Source: Manduca sexta (taxonomy: Eukaryota > Arthropoda > Insecta > Lepidoptera > Sphingidae). From it: DNA of 64,000 nucleotides. The notes under the pieces are model-generated. The model saw only the letters and a list, made by a program, of their open reading frames with translations. It did not search any database and was not told the DNA's origin. The stretch lies in NCBI RefSeq assembly GCF_014839805.1, contig NC_051134.1:13423170-13487169 (forward strand), read 5' to 3'. Both the position numbers and the translations under genes were made by a program. Below, piece after piece: positions 41,101 to 51,290 of the stretch (position 1 is its first letter; each line of letters starts with the position of its first letter).

Positions 41101-44100
41101 TATTTTTGTATCTGCTGATGTGGTTCGCCACACACCATTCCTGTTACTCCCTAATTCCTACCCGCGTAGATAGCTTGAACGCAGTGTGCCAGCTAATGTG
41201 TCAGAACGAGGGCCATGAGCACGCGGGCAAATATAATGCTTATTTTACTTAAGTAATTTGTGTTTCCGAATTAATTTAACGTGTACGTACGCCGTAACGT
41301 GTATGGCGTATGCCGCTATAATGAATTTATGTACTTAAAGATATAGGTGTGGTTGTCGTAGTCAACGAATTTTATTCGCACGTTGCATCGGTATTTTGGG
41401 TCAAAAATATGTTAAGGACCTTTTCCGGTGTAAAAATACCACAGTGTACATTTCCAGATTACATGTTACTTTTAATAATACTTATTTTAATGATAACTTA
41501 TGTTTACGCGAATGTTAGACATTTAAATTAAACTATTTTGCGGATATTATCTCGGTTTTAATATTTTAGTTTTCTCCCGACGTTTCGAAGACTGCAGTCT
41601 TCGTGGTCACGGTCAATACCAGTGGAAAAGCGTTCATCCAACCCAATTCCTACCGGCTTACCTTTTAGGTTTATTTACGTTTGTCTTAGATTTTATTTTC
41701 TATTAAATTGGTTGTGATATGTTAACTAAAGTATTTATTTTTGCACCAGGTTACCTTTTGAAAAATTTAAACCTTCACCACTGGTCAATACTTACATTGA
41801 TCCAGGACATGGTCTTTCTGTAAGGCAGTTTTATCCATATCTGTTTAGCGGTTTCTGTTACAAATAAGGAAACCTTGAAATCATCCTCTCGAGGTAATTC
41901 TTGTGCGCCAGATCATCTGCCAAATCCAGAGGTAGGACGACGACATTTACCTCAAATCAAGGTGCACAAGGCAGTAGTAGTTATCCATTGGCAGATTAAA
42001 ACACTTCCCAACATTAAAATTCGTATTCTTCACCTCCTATCTTGGGTACCTTTGTCGCTTTCTTCTTTCCCAAATACCGTTCAGAGTTCTCTATAATTAA
42101 GAAGTACGGGGATCTGAAGTGTTCCAGTAGCAGGAATGATCGGTGATATTATGATTCCAATAAAGATTGTTGATTACTTGTAGTGTAAGATTTGAAGCTC
42201 AAGACTCAATGGAGATCTAGACATACAAAGATTTTACTGATAACATTTTGCATTTACAGATTACAACTTCGGATCATACATTATCGAGATTAAAAAACTT
42301 AAATATAGAAGAAAATGAAGCTCAAGAGCACGAACTATCTGATGAACACAAACTAAAAATTGGTGAACTAAACCAAACATATCAGCACATTTTTAACAGA
42401 TGGTTATACGCCTTGAGTGAAAATTTTAACATTATTTTATATGGGATTGGTTCTAAGCGATCGATACTTCAGCAATTTCAAGCGCAAAAACTGAAGAAAT
42501 TTCCTTGCATTGTTGTGAATGGATTCTTCCCAAGTCTCACTATAAAAAATATTTTAGAAACAATAATTATTGATTTGTTAGAGAATACTCACGTGCCGTC
42601 TAATGTGGGAGATATTGTGAATTTAATTGATGCTCAGCTAACAGAAAATGGAGTGAACTTATTTCTGATCATTCATAACATTGATGGCACGATGCTACGA
42701 AGTACAAAATCGCAAGCTACGTTAGCAAGTATATCACAAATAAAAAATGTACACACTATAGCAACGATTGATCATATAATTGCACCTTTATTTAAGTCAA
42801 ATTTCTAATGTCATTATAACTTATTTAATTTTAGAGCCTTTAACCCCTTATTCACAGACGTTATTTATCTAAGGACGGAGCATTGCTGTGATAACAAGTC
42901 TGTTTCTTCGCTTTGTATATCTGACAGCCAACTAGATTCAAGTTATATCTCAATATTAGCCAATCACAACGGCCCTATGTCTACGCACTGCGAAGGCTGC
43001 CATGCCGTCAGCACTGAGAAACAGACATTTATCACAGCAATGCTCCGTCCTTAGATCAATCATGTCTATGAATAAGGGGTTAATATTAAAAAAGAAATGT
43101 GGACGCTGTTACATGTGTTATCTAAAGTTAATTATTTCTTTTAGTATGGGATCACTCAAAATTAAGTAAATTCAACTTCACATGGTGGGACGTTACTACA
43201 TTTTTGCCATACTCCGAAGAGACCTCGTATGAAAACTCGATAATGACGCACAGAAGTGGTGCGCTGCAGCTGTCCCTCACTCGAGGAGCGTTTATCAATC
43301 ACTCACGGCTAACGCTAAAGGCATATTCAATATCATTATTCAGTACCAACTCGAAAATGTCAAACAAGCCCATTATCAAGGTATAGTTATTACATACAAA
43401 CGTATATAACATCACTTTCTTTTTCTCTTGTCAGGGAACGACTGGTGTAATATATGTACCTATATACATGTCGCCGGTTATGTTTGGTCCTAAGTAGTAG
43501 GAACTTAGCGTATTGCAGTCTTCTGGCATGATTTCAGTCTTCATGCTGATATTGAGGACAGAATCTCGAATATCACAGCCCGACCCTGGGATCAAATCAG
43601 GGACCTCAGCGCCATCATAGTCGTAATACGTACGCGAAACATATACAACGCCGAGACGAGCGATATGTATGTGCACAATTCCTGTCCAATTCCAATGTGA
43701 GGTTATCATTTTTATACACATCACAGAAAGCGTATATTTTGACTGATTCCAGTTCGTCCCGTCATCTTTTCTTTGGTTTACCTCGACGCTTTAAATATAT
43801 GGAAGCAAAAAATCTTAAGTTTTGTTTGCCGCGTAATAACATTTATAAATTGGACAAGTTCAATTCGGTATCATTTTTTTTAGGTATTGCTTATAATATG
43901 CAAATTCATTCGTGTTTACTCACCATCAGGTGGAATCACCTAACCAACCAACTTGCATGTTCGAAATTGTTTATTCCGAGGGGTTTAACATCAATAAATT
44001 TCTTTTCAGGGCTTCCTTTCAAAGATTTATATTCAAAATGTCGAGAACAGTTTCTGGTAAGTTCAGATCTTGCATTAAGAGCTCAACTGACAGAATTTTT

Positions 44101-44209
44101 GGATCATAAATTAGTCAAAATGAAACGAACATACGACGGAAGTGAAAATCTCATTGTACCTATTGAGAATGTTTTACTTCAACAGTTCTTAGAACAGCAA
44201 AATGGGTGA
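38101..44209 (+). CDS. Orc2: ORC2, origin recognition complex subunit 2, eight exons with two apparent lesions
   Basis: Exons 38101-38149, 38552-38728, 39002-39229, 39990-40078, 40622-40777, 42260-42791, 43145-43380 and 44010-44209 (TGA). The N-terminal half is hydrophilic, with basic KRTTRTRNKPKK and acidic patches (VESDSEESDFSGTSSDF). The C-terminal half is the conserved ORC2 core: FNIILYGIGSKRSILQQF, VVNGFFPSLTIKNIL, FLIIHNIDGTMLR, WDVTTFLPY and FLVSSDLALRAQLTEFLDHK. ORC2 acts in the six-subunit complex that marks replication origins. Coding length is 1667 nt; removing two bases in exon 7 gives 555 codons, close to family size. The exon 6 donor reads TTAAGT where GTAAGT is expected, and exon 7 switches frame. 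It may be damaged or misassembled. Confidence 0.9.
38552..38728 (+). CDS. Orc2: ORC2 exon 2
   Basis: 177 nt, acceptor TTTTAG, donor GTAATG. Basic stretch TKRTTRTRNKPKKYDDFLEL, then the acidic ESDESDDAEMDE; disordered N-terminal region typical of the subunit. Confidence 0.8.
39002..39229 (+). CDS. Orc2: ORC2 exon 3
   Basis: 228 nt, acceptor TTTCAG, donor GTAAGT. Contains SPLRTPKKTPSRAFKSHL, with S/T-P sites that could be CDK phosphorylation targets (inference). Confidence 0.82.
39230..39989 (+). other. ORC2 intron 3
   Basis: AT-rich intron; a small minus-strand frame at 39472-39675 shows no domain and is not called. Confidence 0.6.
39990..40078 (+). CDS. Orc2: ORC2 exon 4
   Basis: 89 nt, acceptor TTACAG, donor GTACTT. 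Encodes the acidic segment IIQEVESDSEESDFSGTSSD; phase 0 end. Confidence 0.82.
40622..40777 (+). CDS. Orc2: ORC2 exon 5
   Basis: 156 nt, phase 0 both ends; acceptor TTACAG, donor GTAATT. Encodes TEAESSSEDEIEQQKPSAKL and DSDYFVTPDNYFM, the latter resembling the conserved segment leading into the ORC2 core. Confidence 0.85.
40778..42259 (+). other. ORC2 intron 5 with repeat insertions
   Basis: A 1.48-kb intron. It contains a dispersed repeat with 'ttctcccgacgtttcgaaga' and an 18-bp perfect palindrome CGAAGACTGCAGTCTTCG at 41586-41603, plus a LINE-tail-like piece near 41760. Short frames at 40985-41530 have no domain. Confidence 0.55.
42260..42791 (+). CDS. Orc2: ORC2 exon 6 (AAA+-like core); donor site defective as read
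   Basis: Acceptor TTTACAG. 532 nt encode the ATPase-like core, with YGIGSKRSILQQF, VVNGFFPSLTIKNI, NLFLIIHNIDGTMLRS and ATIDHIIAPL. To join exon 7 in the conserved frame (A-P-L-L-W-D) the exon must end at 42791. The next bases are TTAAGT, where a consensus donor would be GTAAGT. Without splicing the frame adds FKSNF and stops at 42808. Confidence 0.88.
42844..43079. mobile_element. Palindromic TTAA-type MITE, copy 4, in ORC2 intron 6
   Basis: The best-preserved ends: TTAA (42840-42843) then CCCCTTATTCACAGAC, and GTCTATGAATAAGGGG then TTAA (43080-43083). The exact TTAA duplication defines the target site of the family and suggests piggyBac-like mobilisation. It sits 50 bp from the defective ORC2 donor. 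Confidence 0.9.
43145..43380 (+). CDS. Orc2: ORC2 exon 7, with internal frameshift
   Basis: Acceptor CTTTTAG, donor GTATAG. The first part reads WDHSKLSKFNFTWWDVTTFL and RSGALQLSLTR in the frame inherited from exon 6. From 43287 the conserved reading (SVYQSLTANAKGIFNIIIQ) is in the next frame, which is also the one required by the phase of exon 8. Two extra bases (gg at 43285-43286), or one missing base nearby, explain it. Confidence 0.82.
43381..44009 (+). other. ORC2 intron 7
   Basis: 629-bp intron with what look like LINE-tail fragments; the short open frames on either strand are not supported. Confidence 0.55.
44010..44209 (+). CDS. Orc2: ORC2 exon 8 (C-terminus)
   Basis: Acceptor TTTTCAG. 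Encodes GLPFKDLYSKCREQFLVSSD, LRAQLTEFLDHKLVKMKRTY and a final LLQQFLEQQNG, then TGA. This is the winged-helix end of ORC2, one of the best conserved parts. Confidence 0.92.
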
Positions 44210-45569
44210 CTATTTCTAGTGATGGCAAGATTTTGATGATTCTAATTGAATTAAATTGTGTAAAAATAAGTTGTTTTATTTTATTAGGATCTGTTAGATA
44301 TTGAATTAAACTAGTGATTATGTGTAGTTTTTATTTTACAATCCCAGAAATAAAGTCTTAATAGGATTATATAATATATATCAACAGGCCAAGTTGTAAA
44401 TTACTTAAACTTAATGACTTACATAATATAATAAAATTATTAACTAAAATTATTCTCAACATTTCTGGCACGTACACCATGATGCATCAACCAAACACTT
44501 CATTGATATTCCATAAGTGCATTTCAATTAGATTTAAAAATATTGTAGAAAAATACTCTCTGAACTCATGAGATGTCAAAGATTTGATCTAGATAATTAA
44601 TTGGTTTATGATATTCACACTACGCCCGTTGGAATTAATTTTGGATCACTGAACTTTCTCAGTTATCATTAGTGAGATTACAAAATAAAATTGAAATTAT
44701 TTACATTAGCGTTCCTCCTTTAACGGTTTTGCGTTTTTCCGTTTTGATGCATATCCTATCATAAAATTACTTCATACAAAATGTATAAGCTTACTTTACT
44801 GCGCGAGGCAACTAATGCTGATAAAATAAATTGTTAATATTGTAAGTAACACAAAGGACTTGCTAATGGGAACATTGCTTCCTGATAATAAAAATGCTCT
44901 GATAAATAACTTGCATTGTTTCATTGAAAATTGCTGACAGTGTTAATATTAAATAATTATCTATATTAAAATTGACTTTCAAGTCATAGCATTTTTATAT
45001 TTTTCTTAGTATGTCTTTATCAGTCTAATTTGGTCATTAAAAACAGGCGGTGCCCACATCAGAATTGTGTTTTATTGGATTCCAAGGGCATTAATTACTT
45101 TCGTAACAATTTATTCATGTTTCTTCCACTTACAGCTAATTAATACAAATCATCGAATTTTCTTTAGATTCGAATGAGAGCTATAATAATCCTATAATCA
45201 TGCACTTCCATTTCAATGATAAGACTAAAATTAAGCCTGTCAATAGAATAAAAAATGATTATTACATAAACAATTTAATTGAAACATTAACTTCGGACAA
45301 CAAACTACAGATTCCACATAATAGACATCAACATTAATTAATGATAGAAATATTTGTTTTAAAATTTAAAATCGGTAACGTCCGGCGGACGTGGTTAACA
45401 CTAATGACAGCGGCCAAGCCTAGCCTCATTGGGTGACATATCAATCTCACAAATGACAACTACGGATGAATGTAATGTACCGTGACTGTGATCGGGTTTA
45501 TTGTCCGATGCATCGGAGCGCTGTACACCCTACAAAAAACTAGTAAGATAACTCCGCTTAAGGCAACTC
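44210..45569. other. Intergenic region between ORC2 and ANP32, tail-to-tail
   Basis: Contains 3' UTR sequence of ORC2, with aataaa at about 44350, and of the opposite gene. AT-rich; no other gene seen. A short palindrome cgtccggcggacg is at 45379-45391. Confidence 0.5.
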
Positions 45570-45652
45570 TCAATTATCGTCGTCATCCTCATGTTTTCGC
45601 TTTTTACCCCGAGTGCTTTCTTCAGGCTCGCCGTCTGCGTTGTCTTCGCCGT
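45570..45652 (-). CDS. Anp32: ANP32-type last exon
   Basis: 83 nt; acceptor CAG at 45655-45653; encodes GEDNADGEPEESTRGKKRKH then acidic residues and TGA at 45572-45570. Confidence 0.65.
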
Positions 45653-45994
45653 CTGTCGACAAACAATACTCATTAATTAAGATTTCAAAACATTTCAGTT
45701 CCGAATTCACAACTAAATCAACCTGCCTGATGATGTAAACAGAGATAAAAATGCTTGGAGAATCTGTAACATTATTATCTACTAGCTCAATGTCATCTTC
45801 AGTGTCCCATGATATTCAAGTCATACAGAATGATTAGTCCCTATTGTTTAGGCAGGAAGAGTTATGCTTACCTCGTAACTTCGCATTGTGATCGCCGTCG
45901 GCGTCATTCTCACCCTCGCCCTCCTCCTCGTCCAAATCCTCTTCCTCTTCTACTTCCCCGTCGTCGTATAAGGAACTTGCGGAGCTTTCTTCTT
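45570..45994 (-). CDS. Anp32: ANP32/mapmodulin-type acidic protein, last two exons (partial)
   Basis: Minus-strand exons 45994-45872 and 45652-45570 join through a split Asp codon (G-AC). The first encodes EESSASSLYDDGEVEEEEDL and further Glu/Asp-rich sequence; the second ends STRGKKRKHEDDDDN and a stop. A long acidic tail closing with a KRKHE-like basic signal and acidic last residues is the hallmark of ANP32 family proteins (leucine-rich acidic nuclear phosphoproteins: histone chaperone, PP2A inhibitor). The N-terminal leucine-rich repeats should lie further upstream, in or past the N gap at 46041-46540. Other acidic-tailed nuclear proteins cannot be excluded. Confidence 0.65.
45872..45994 (-). 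CDS. Anp32: ANP32-type penultimate exon (acidic tail)
   Basis: 123 nt; acceptor TGTAG before 45994, donor GTAAGC after 45872. Encodes a run of E/D with few other residues (VEEEEDLDEEEGEGENDADG). The upstream exon is not visible. Confidence 0.65.
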
Positions 45995-46040
45995 CTACAA
46001 ATAACCAATTTTCAACAAATCAATGTAATGTTCAATTAAA

Positions 46041-46540
46041 NNNNNNNNNNNNNNNNNNNNNNNNNNNNNNNNNNNNNNNNNNNNNNNNNNNNNNNNNNNN
46101 NNNNNNNNNNNNNNNNNNNNNNNNNNNNNNNNNNNNNNNNNNNNNNNNNNNNNNNNNNNNNNNNNNNNNNNNNNNNNNNNNNNNNNNNNNNNNNNNNNNN
46201 NNNNNNNNNNNNNNNNNNNNNNNNNNNNNNNNNNNNNNNNNNNNNNNNNNNNNNNNNNNNNNNNNNNNNNNNNNNNNNNNNNNNNNNNNNNNNNNNNNNN
46301 NNNNNNNNNNNNNNNNNNNNNNNNNNNNNNNNNNNNNNNNNNNNNNNNNNNNNNNNNNNNNNNNNNNNNNNNNNNNNNNNNNNNNNNNNNNNNNNNNNNN
46401 NNNNNNNNNNNNNNNNNNNNNNNNNNNNNNNNNNNNNNNNNNNNNNNNNNNNNNNNNNNNNNNNNNNNNNNNNNNNNNNNNNNNNNNNNNNNNNNNNNNN
46501 NNNNNNNNNNNNNNNNNNNNNNNNNNNNNNNNNNNNNNNN
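46041..46540. other. Assembly gap (500 N)
   Basis: Exactly 500 undetermined bases; it starts 46 bp upstream of an ANP32-type exon and probably hides further exons. Confidence 0.99.
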
Positions 46541-48839
46541 CATTCCATTTTAACCGTATTATCATTTCGACCGCGTCACGGACAACTGTTCGGCCGCTAA
46601 ACTGAACTCAGTTTGGCAAAACAGTAGGTTTCTTTAGTGAAATACGTTGCTGTCGAAACCCACTTAGATATCGCATGCCGGTGTCAGAGAAACAGGAACA
46701 CCGAAAACCAAGTGTTGAGAACACGCCAGCGAGCAATCTGTCGCTTTATGAATGCTGAACGCTCACCGGCCATCGGCCCTCGGCCAGATATTTCTTGCGA
46801 AACAACCTCGCCCAACTTATTTAAACAACCATGTAGTTGATTATGGGAGAGGTGCATATAACTACATTTCAATGTTATTTATCACAATACAATTTACGTT
46901 ACCTATATCTATCTTTTACTATATTTAATTATGTGGATGTGGATTACTTTGTGGATGTTGACTAACAGTTTGCAAACCTTTAAAATGGACTTCACAAACT
47001 TCTAAGACACAATTACGTTATTGATATATAAAAAACACGTTGCGTATAACAAGGGCCGGACGAGCTTAAGTTTGTGGCGAATCAACGAACAGGTTTGCTC
47101 AAGGTGTGTATTATTCCTTAGCCGCTAACAAAGAGGCACGCATATCAAATTCTAAAAGTGGGAAGAGCTTATACAGCCTTATTTTCGCAGGTAGAAGGGA
47201 TTTGTATAACTGCGAACAATACACTGAATATGTTGTATGACATTAGGTATTACTAATGATGGACAACAATCCAAATGTACCTTTTACAATAATTTTAATG
47301 GATATTATTACAATAGGGTCACTTGGATAATTTTTTTCAGTTCATGTAACTTGTGTGATAAATTTAAGTTCAAAACAACGTTATAAATGGCTGGGGTTCG
47401 TAGTCCCACACAATAAGAATAAGAAGGAGGGTCGCGACGAAGGCATCAGATCTACCCACACTATATACATATAAGTATATTCTTCCTTGCATTTTGCACG
47501 GAAGTCAACGACCACGACAAAACATCGCTGTTAATCTTTATATTCTGACACATAAACATTGTTTTAGGGCTTAAATAAATCGATACTTGCTCACCGGAAA
47601 ATAAGTCATGCAGATCAAGACTTCTTCAAAGTGTAGGCACGTGGTAGGTATGTATTCATTTAATATGATGTGTCATACAATATGAACAACGTTATAAATT
47701 GAACAGAGTTCAAATCCACTCCAATGTGTTGTTATTGTTACAAAAAAGGCTATTGATACTCCCGAAGGTAATACTTTCCGGCCTCGCCTGGCTACCTGCT
47801 AAGTAAAAACAAACGAGACCATGTCCCCAAATTGAATATACAGGACGATTTCGATGGTTAACTATTAGTCATCGGGAAATAAACGTTGCGGGTCATGTGA
47901 TAATTCGGGGAAAACACAATAACTGGAATTATCCACAGTAACAGTTTATTACTTGGGTATTTATATTCCGAATACGAGAGCAGCTGACATGAAAAGCATA
48001 TTCGCTCGAAATATGGAATGTAACGTTTAAACCTGATATAACTATGCTCTAACAGTCCGTCATAACAAGGGTACAGTGGGGTTCCATCGTTTAGGGTCGC
48101 CGTAACAACGATCGACCGAGGGTGCGCTGTTACAGAATAAAAACATCCAAATAGGGATCCTCACCAAGGGTGTTTATGGACGCTCAGAGAAAAAATAATT
48201 ACTTTACAACTAGTTTCAAAATAAAACAAAAGTTGTTGTAATTAGCTAAACAATTAAGAAATTGTCATGTTGATTATAGCCATTAGCTAATGGTAATGGT
48301 CGCAGTAAAAGTGACTCGATTTCTAAGTCGCTCCCTCTACCTGTCGTTTGACGTTCAGCTTACACAACAAGGAAAGTTAGATGCGCGTGCGGGGCGAAAC
48401 AACTTTCGCCCATTGTGGAATAAGTACTAAACAAATTCAAGACATCAATATTCCCTTCTCAGGTAGCTCGCTCTTTTTAGGATAAAAGAATAAAGGATCA
48501 ACAGTTAACAATAATTCACCGTGGTGTTTTACTCAATCGTCTTCTACCTGTTTTAGAATATCTGTATCAAATAACTCAACCGACGTAAAGTCCTTCGATG
48601 ATCATGATAAAATAAACTAGTTCCGTGTTGACTCCAACAACCAAAATAGCTCACCTGGCTAAGGCCATTATTCAATAGTATAATCCAATTTTCCGAAATA
48701 GTCGCACCACTTGAATCACTCAAACAAGCACAAGTCAATTAATAAATAGTGCAATAGGTCCACTAAAAATCAAACAACATCGGTGTGTACGAAAGTGTAT
48801 CACGTTTGACAGTTTCACTTCACCACATGGCTGTGAGGT
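46541..48839. other. Non-coding, no supported gene
   Basis: Mixed DNA with repeat-like pieces, for example 46700-46830 with 'ctcggccagatatttcttgc'. A chance LSHNQL in one frame was considered and rejected as a leucine-rich repeat. Confidence 0.4.
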
Positions 48840-49140
48840 TACGCGCGATGACGTGACACGTGCAGTGCGCTCGACGAATAACGGGCGACTGCCGAGTGCC
48901 GACTGGCGCGAGTCGCGAGTGGCGCGACTACTCTGTGTACTGGTCCTGGACTCTCGTGCCCCGATTGGGTAGCCGACTCGTAATATGAATGTGAGCGCTT
49001 TTCTCGGCGCTCGCGGAGAGCAGAGCAGCGCGGCGCGAGAGCGCGGGGTCAGCGAGGGCGGAGCGCCGAGCGCCCAACAATCGGCGCCCGCGGGACAGCT
49101 GCGCACCACGGACCCTTTCTCCGCTCTACCTTCCTTTAGT
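48840..49140. promoter_or_regulatory. CpG/GC-rich patch, possible promoter
   Basis: About 300 bp with many CG dinucleotides, including 'gcgcggcgcgagagcgcggg', surrounded by AT-rich DNA. Open on both strands without any domain. It could be the promoter/5' UTR of the ANP32-type gene on the minus strand or of an unseen gene. Weak evidence. Confidence 0.3.
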
Positions 49141-49484
49141 GAAAGCTCGAGCTTGTGCATATGCTAAACCAAACTTTATCCATACTGCCGTTCATATTTT
49201 TTGCCTTTCAGGACGAAGCGAAAGTGCCTATAATATTATTAACGTATAATCATTAGTCTCAATAGACTAGGAAAATATTATAAAAACAAAAGCCTTGGGA
49301 AGTTTTGGTCACTGTATGTGGGTCAATCGCACTTAACTAGTTTTGCTTACAGGATAAACATGTAGCTTCGATCACTGTAACAGCTTGCTACTCGGGTGCA
49401 ATCTACGAGATTGTCGAAGTTTAACATTATCGTAAACAAAATATACATATATTTTTTTTAAAGTCGGTTAAGACATAGTGTTCA

Positions 49485-49560
49485 GGGGCACCGGTCAGCG
49501 GTGATCACTAACCACCAGGTGGCGCACCAAGGCCAATACTCCCGTTAATAAAAGTAATAA
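49485..49560. repeat. LINE 3' tail fragment
   Basis: 'accggtcagcggtgatcact' followed by 'aaccaccaggtggcgcacc' fits the 3' region of CR1-like lepidopteran LINEs. Confidence 0.45.
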
Positions 49561-50998
49561 AAGAAACGTCATTTCGGACAGGAAACTATAACAACTGAGC
49601 ATTACATTGTAAGCTTTATGTCATTAATAGTCGCTTTTTTCAGGCAAAATAAAACTTTTGAATTTATTTCTCCGTGTAACACTGTGCGGCTTGCTGAGAC
49701 ATGTTTTCTGGATATTCAAATAGAATTCACGATATTACGAGATGGTAAAAGAATGCATGTTAATTTAAGGCTAAAGATATTGTAATAAAATATATTTCAG
49801 CACTATATAACTTTGCAACAATATAATTATTATTTAACCAAATAATTCAATTATTTATTATTCATTACAAATACATATATTTTAGCTGCCGTTGTTTGCG
49901 TAATAATGAAAAAAAAAATACATCTGATGAGACTTAAAATTATAGATTTAACAGCGATTTGGTATAACAAAGATCATCTACAATACCGAACCCTTTAAAA
50001 GTGCAATAACTTCGTCATTTGATCGTAATCATTAGCAATGGTATGCATGTTTATACTGTTTGAAGCAAGTATGACAATATGTTTAACAATTAAATATTTG
50101 TGCGAAGTAGAGGTCCCTATGTTGTGGCCAGTTATGTGTATTGCACATAAACCTAAGTAACTATCGCTTACACTATCAATTTTGCTTTTCTACAAAAAAC
50201 AGTTGCAGACGGTTTTATACAACGTGTATAATAATATCTAGATTATTAAAAACATAAAATCATTATTATTTTAAAATATTTATGGCTGTATAATTTATCT
50301 CGTGGAGGTTAGTAGCACAGGGTCGCTCAAAAATGGTACGAAATGCACCGGAAGGTGTTCGTTGTTCACACGAATGTAGATGAATATGGTAAAAATATTG
50401 TAATGTAAAGTTTGCCATTTGTATTTCAAGTTATACTTAATAAAAATCTAAAGTTATTGCGATAAAAAAATGTTCTAAGTAAAAGAAATTAGATAAGCCC
50501 GTAGGCGTCGTAACGCAGAAATAATTATATGAGTTGTGACGAATTTTCTGTATTCCAAGAGGCATAACCCATGGACTACGATACAATTTCGACTATAAAA
50601 TCAATGTGTTATTGTAAATGTGACTTATAAAGAATATATAAATTATATCTTTTAGTATTTCATATCTTACAAACTACACAGTAGTTTTAGAAAAGTATCT
50701 CCTGATATTGAAATTTCTTACCTTTCAAAAAATATTAATGGTAATATATTGCCACATAAATATATCTTTTTAAACTCAATAATTTAGCGATAATAAGTTA
50801 TTCAATTAAAAAATTTTAAAATAGTTTGTAATGCTTTATTATTGGTTTCCAATGTTTTTTAATAAGTTCAATTATAAAACAAATTATTACTTATACAATA
50901 AATGAAAGTTTCATAAGTCAAAGTCTGACTTAAATGGCGGAGTAGACTGTACAGTGTTACAAGGATTCAAGAGTTATAAACGAATTAAGGCGATACCT
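49561..50998. other. Non-coding AT-rich DNA
   Basis: No coding or structured feature recognised. Confidence 0.45.
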
Positions 50999-51178
50999 CA
51001 AGGTCCATTTTCATACATTTTGTTTCGGCTTTAATCTGGGTAACTAAACAAGTATTGGCAAGTAAAGAATTTAAATTCACGTCTAGTTAGTGATTAGTTC
51101 TCGCAGTTGAAAGAAAAATGTAAAAATAATTAATAATCATGGATATTTCGGCCTTTAAAATTTAATATGACGAAATCC
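50999..51178 (+). mobile_element. Half copy (left arm only) of the TTAA foldback element
   Basis: After TTAA (50995-50998) it matches the left arm of the element at 11996-12170 almost base for base up to 'taatatgacgaaat' in the loop. It then stops exactly where the second arm should fold back. The right arm is replaced by a LINE tail. Confidence 0.88.
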
Positions 51179-51290
51179 GCACTAGGCCAGCGTGGTGGAC
51201 TAAGGCCTAATCCCCTCTCTGTAGTAGAGGAGGCCCGTGCTCAGCAGTGGGCAAGTATATAATACAGGGCTGATATTATTTATTATTATA
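51179..51290 (+). mobile_element. LINE 3' tail ('gaggcccgtgctcagcagtg' family)
   Basis: 'gccagcgtggtggactaagg' to 'cccgtgctcagcagtgggca' and an AT-rich end is a familiar lepidopteran LINE 3' region. It is joined directly to the loop of the foldback half copy. Confidence 0.65.

Noticed and set aside
45995..46565. Long open frames across the second N run
   Set aside because: Same reason: the bases are unknown.
46684..46872. Possible leucine-rich repeat (LSHNQL) of the ANP32-type gene
   Set aside because: Only one short match; the rest of the frame does not follow the repeat consensus and no splice sites fit.
48735..49167. 141-codon minus-strand frame and overlapping plus-strand frame in the GC-rich patch
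   Set aside because: Both strands open because of GC-rich composition; no domain and no neighbours in phase.
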